From contig JALHMA010000012.1 of the NCBI GenBank assembly GCA_022844265.1, forward strand, positions 1 through 37,096: DNA of 37,096 nucleotides, given 5' to 3'. The notes under the pieces were generated by a model. It saw nothing but the letters and a program-made list of their open reading frames with translations. It was not told the origin of the DNA and ran no database searches. Origin of the DNA: Saprospiraceae bacterium. Lineage in GTDB: Bacteria; Bacteroidota; Bacteroidia; Chitinophagales; Saprospiraceae. Of the stretch, positions 34,973-37,096 are shown piece by piece (the stretch's first letter is position 1; each line of letters starts with the position of its first letter). Made by a program: the position numbers and the translations under genes.

Positions 34973-36228
34973 TAAAACGCCATCCCAACCTGAAGCCTGC
35001 TGACCAGGTAAATCAGATTTCGTTGTGACGAGGTCATTTGCTCCCCATTTTCATCGGTCACAGTATTCTGCTGTAGTTGAAGGCCGGGGCCGATGTTGAA
35101 ATCGACATAGCCATTCCGCATAAACCGGTGCTGTATGCCCCAAACCGGCGCCCAACTCCAATCTTTAATACGCCTGTCTCCTACGTTCGGTGCAACATTG
35201 CCCAGTTGCTCGTAGCTGTAAGACCAGCGGGATTGTACGCCAACATACGTACCGGAAAGGCTGTTGCCGGATTTCCCCTGCGCGATCCGGCGCTTCAGGT
35301 TGTAATACCAGCGGGGTTCCAGAACCGCCATTGCCTGGTAGGTATGGCTGTTATACGTCTCTTTTTGGCCTGCGTTTTCGACCGTAAGCCCCGAAAGGGA
35401 GAGCAGTCCGCCGATTTCCATGTGTACCGACCAGGCAGAAGCGGCGATTTTCTGTTCATAACCGATGTTAGGCGCCAGGGAGAGCCATTGATACCGGTAA
35501 TCTTTGTAAAAGTCGAGCAGGTTATAAAAGTCGATTTTCCACATCCTGCGTTCTTCCGTAAAACAACGCAGCACCTCGCAATAGTTACCGGCAGTTTTTG
35601 CGGTTTTCGGGCGCGCCATAGCCAGGCCGATGGCAGCGCGGGGGCGAGCAAAAAATACGCGTCCGCCCCTGTTGAATGGATTGCTGCTCACCGTGGCCAT
35701 GCCCGCGCCAAAACCCAGGTCAAAATATCCCCGGTTGAAAAGCCTCCTTTGCACACCCCAATTGAGCAGCAAGGTGTTTCTGTTTCCCAGTGATTTATTC
35801 CTGTAGCGGGTGTATGCGTATTCCAGGCTGAGGTAATTCCCGGACAGGTTGTCGGCCTGTGTGCCATTTTTTACTTTTTTGGACATGCCATAATACCAGC
35901 GGGGTTCTGCGCGGACCGTCCAGGATGTCAGCCAGTCGCCATCGTCCCGAACTATTGCCTGTATGCCTGCATCAATAGATAAGGCAGGATGTAGTTTATA
36001 TTCTCCACTGAGATCGAGTTCCTGGGGACCTAAAAGTGAAGCCAGGTTTAATTTTAACAGGAAACGGCAGGGGTCCTGCATCTTAAACACCTCGTTTCGG
36101 GCATCCGTAAAAACAGCAGGCGTCAGGGCCTCGCTGCTTTCCGAATTGGAGATAAAAACAGTGTCGTTTTGTGCAGAAAGCATACAGGTAAGCAGAAGCA
36201 AACACGGAAGGAGATAAATCTTTTTCAT
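34972..36228 (-). CDS. Exported, probably outer-membrane protein with internal duplication
   Basis: I chose the ATG at 36226-36228 (418 residues) because it opens a clear signal peptide, MKKIYLLPCLLLLTCMLSAQ, and sits just downstream of a good promoter; a longer frame upstream would overlap the next gene. The mature part is rich in aromatic beta strands and ends in LQVGMAF, a terminal Phe typical of outer-membrane barrels. Two halves are related: EPRWYY at 108-113 and 304-309, NLSG/SLSG at 127 and 323, and GVQRRLFNRGYFDLGFGAG (158-176) against GIQHRFMRNGYVDFNIGPG (364-382). I do not recognise a named family. Its role is unknown; a barrel or surface-associated protein is the best guess. Confidence 0.75.
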   Translation of the reverse strand: MKKIYLLPCLLLLTCMLSAQNDTVFISNSESSEALTPAVFTDARNEVFKMQDPCRFLLKLNLASLLGPQELDLSGEYKLHPALSIDAGIQAIVRDDGDWLTSWTVRAEPRWYYGMSKKVKNGTQADNLSGNYLSLEYAYTRYRNKSLGNRNTLLLNWGVQRRLFNRGYFDLGFGAGMATVSSNPFNRGGRVFFARPRAAIGLAMARPKTAKTAGNYCEVLRCFTEERRMWKIDFYNLLDFYKDYRYQWLSLAPNIGYEQKIAASAWSVHMEIGGLLSLSGLTVENAGQKETYNSHTYQAMAVLEPRWYYNLKRRIAQGKSGNSLSGTYVGVQSRWSYSYEQLGNVAPNVGDRRIKDWSWAPVWGIQHRFMRNGYVDFNIGPGLQLQQNTVTDENGEQMTSSQRNLIYLVSRLQVGMAF

Positions 36229-36254
36229 TAGTAGATATCCGTTAAGTAGGTGTG

Positions 36255-36285
36255 CAAAATTAGTTTCGCTTAAATTCTTTACAAA
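36255..36285 (-). promoter_or_regulatory. Promoter of the outer-membrane protein gene
   Basis: The minus strand has TTTG (36282-36285), 19 bases, then TAATTTTG (36255-36262), a full match to the Bacteroidota pattern. The start codon is at 36228, so the leader would be about 20 bases. Confidence 0.7.
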
Positions 36286-36293
36286 TGCTTGAG

Positions 36294-36355
36294 TATCAAC
36301 ACGGATAACGGATAACTGATAACTACTCAGTAGAAATTGGTTATCCGTGTTGATA
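36294..36355 (-). terminator. Perfect 16-base inverted repeat after the DUF4097-like gene, with heptamers in the loop
   Basis: Arms 36294-36309 and 36340-36355 are exact reverse complements (tatcaacacggataac). The left arm continues into heptamers ggataac, ggataac and tgataac (36303-36323). It begins 6 bases after the stop of the upstream gene and probably acts as a terminator. It combines the plain-hairpin and tandem-unit features of the other spacer elements. Confidence 0.7.
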
Positions 36356-36361
36356 GTTGAA

Positions 36362-37096
36362 TCAGCGCAGCAGAATGCGCCCAAACTGCGCTTCCACCTG
36401 AATGAGTTTATGGCTGTTGGTACTTTTAAATAAAGCCTGTCGGGTATTTTTATCGGGGTTGCTGTATTGAAAAGGAAGGTCCTGGTCGATGGAAACGACA
36501 CCGTAAGTGTTGCGCAAATTGTAACTGTGTCGCAACGGACCGGCAGCGCGCAGGGTAATGTCCGATTTGGTGCTCACGACCGATACGTCGCCCGTTTGGT
36601 CGGTGGTTTCGAGGGTTACCTGGCCGTATTCACTTTTCAAACGGCAGGAATTGCGCAGGCCGCTGAGCGCGATATCGGCTCTTTTGACCTGCATATTGAC
36701 CGGTCCGGATAAATTTCGGCCTTCGACGTTGCCGAAACGGCTTTCCAGGTCGATTTTGCCGCCCAGTTGAACCAATTCAAAAGAGCAGAATTCGCCGTGT
36801 AAGCCGATCGCGCCGTCGAGTTTTTCCAGGTGGGCTTTGCCGAATTTATTGGAGATATCCACGGGGCAGTTGCCGGGCACGCTCAATTTCAGCACCGCTT
36901 TGAGGCTGGAGTGCGGTGCAGGGGCGCCGGATTTTAATCCGACATACGCCCGGACATATATTTTTTTGCCGACTGTGCTGACCACAAACTGCCAGGCTTT
37001 CAGGTCGATGGCAGCCGAATCGGCGCTGGGATGCCGCGCGCTCAATTCGGCGCTGACCTGAATGGTATTTCCACTGGAAGGCCGCACTTCCACTTC
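36362..37096 (-). CDS. DUF4097-like beta-repeat protein (5' partial)
   Basis: The frame is open to the right edge, so the start lies outside; 244 codons are visible. The visible part consists of repeating short strands of the type NKFGKAHLEKLDG, SRFGNVEGRNLSG, SEYGQVTLETTDQ and NTYGVVSIDQDL, which would stack as a beta-helix-like or beta-repeat domain similar to DUF4097 or putative adhesin domains of Bacteroidota. Such proteins are usually exported and often encoded near anti-sigma factors, but neither a signal peptide nor the neighbour is in view. It ends LIQVEAQFGRILLR. The family call rests on the repeat pattern. Confidence 0.65.
   Translation of the reverse strand, partial: EVEVRPSSGNTIQVSAELSARHPSADSAAIDLKAWQFVVSTVGKKIYVRAYVGLKSGAPAPHSSLKAVLKLSVPGNCPVDISNKFGKAHLEKLDGAIGLHGEFCSFELVQLGGKIDLESRFGNVEGRNLSGPVNMQVKRADIALSGLRNSCRLKSEYGQVTLETTDQTGDVSVVSTKSDITLRAAGPLRHSYNLRNTYGVVSIDQDLPFQYSNPDKNTRQALFKSTNSHKLIQVEAQFGRILLR

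Noticed and set aside
36229-36501. N-terminal extension of the outer-membrane protein to 509 residues
   Set aside because: It would overlap the upstream gene, cross its terminator hairpin and promoter, and bury the signal peptide at residue 92.

Overview
The window reads as a chromosomal segment of a Bacteroidota bacterium, most likely from the Saprospiria/Chitinophagia side of the phylum. The reasons are the ribosomal gene order with secY followed directly by map (no adk between them), the zinc-free forms of S14 and L36, the near absence of Shine-Dalgarno sequences, and several promoters of the Bacteroidota type (TTTG or TTG, 19-20 bases, then TAnnTTTG). The species cannot be fixed from the sequence alone.

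Left half (1-17067, plus strand): one tightly packed run of an incomplete gene and five complete genes. They encode the tail of a protein related to its neighbour, a trypsin-fold peptidase with an intact His/Asp/Ser triad, a 1141-residue beta-rich protein resembling DUF6603, and three very large proteins of unknown function (about 1019, 1916 and 1029 residues). None has a signal peptide or an obvious membrane helix. Short spacers and overlaps suggest a single operon whose promoter lies left of the window. This is the best candidate for an undescribed system: a set of giant, apparently cytoplasmic proteins made together with a peptidase. Its function is not readable from the sequence.

Middle (17068-17443): the giant-protein operon converges on a tRNA-Ala(GGC) on the minus strand. 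The tRNA has its own terminator and a promoter -7 box lying inside the hairpin that ends the ribosomal operon.

Right half (17444-34679, minus strand): a fused S10-spc-alpha superoperon of 30 genes, rpsJ-rplC-rplD-rplW-rplB-rpsS-rplV-rpsC-rplP-rpmC-rpsQ-rplN-rplX-rplE-rpsN-rpsH-rplF-rplR-rpsE-rpmD-rplO-secY-map-infA-rpmJ-rpsM-rpsK-rpsD-rpoA-rplQ. It starts from a good promoter upstream of rpsJ and has a second likely promoter between rpsC and rplP. S3 has a Gly/Arg-rich tail of about 105 residues, and L17 has a long acidic Ala/Glu/Val tail. Many spacers hold short tandem arrays of 7- or 8-base units, most of them paired with an inverted array to form a long hairpin. Each starts within 0-13 bases of the stop codon of the upstream gene, and the unit sequence differs from spacer to spacer.

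Right edge (34972-37096, minus strand): an exported, probably outer-membrane protein with an internal duplication and its own promoter, and the C-terminal part of a DUF4097-like beta-repeat protein running off the window. The usual fusA/rpsG/rpsL neighbours of rpsJ are not present here.
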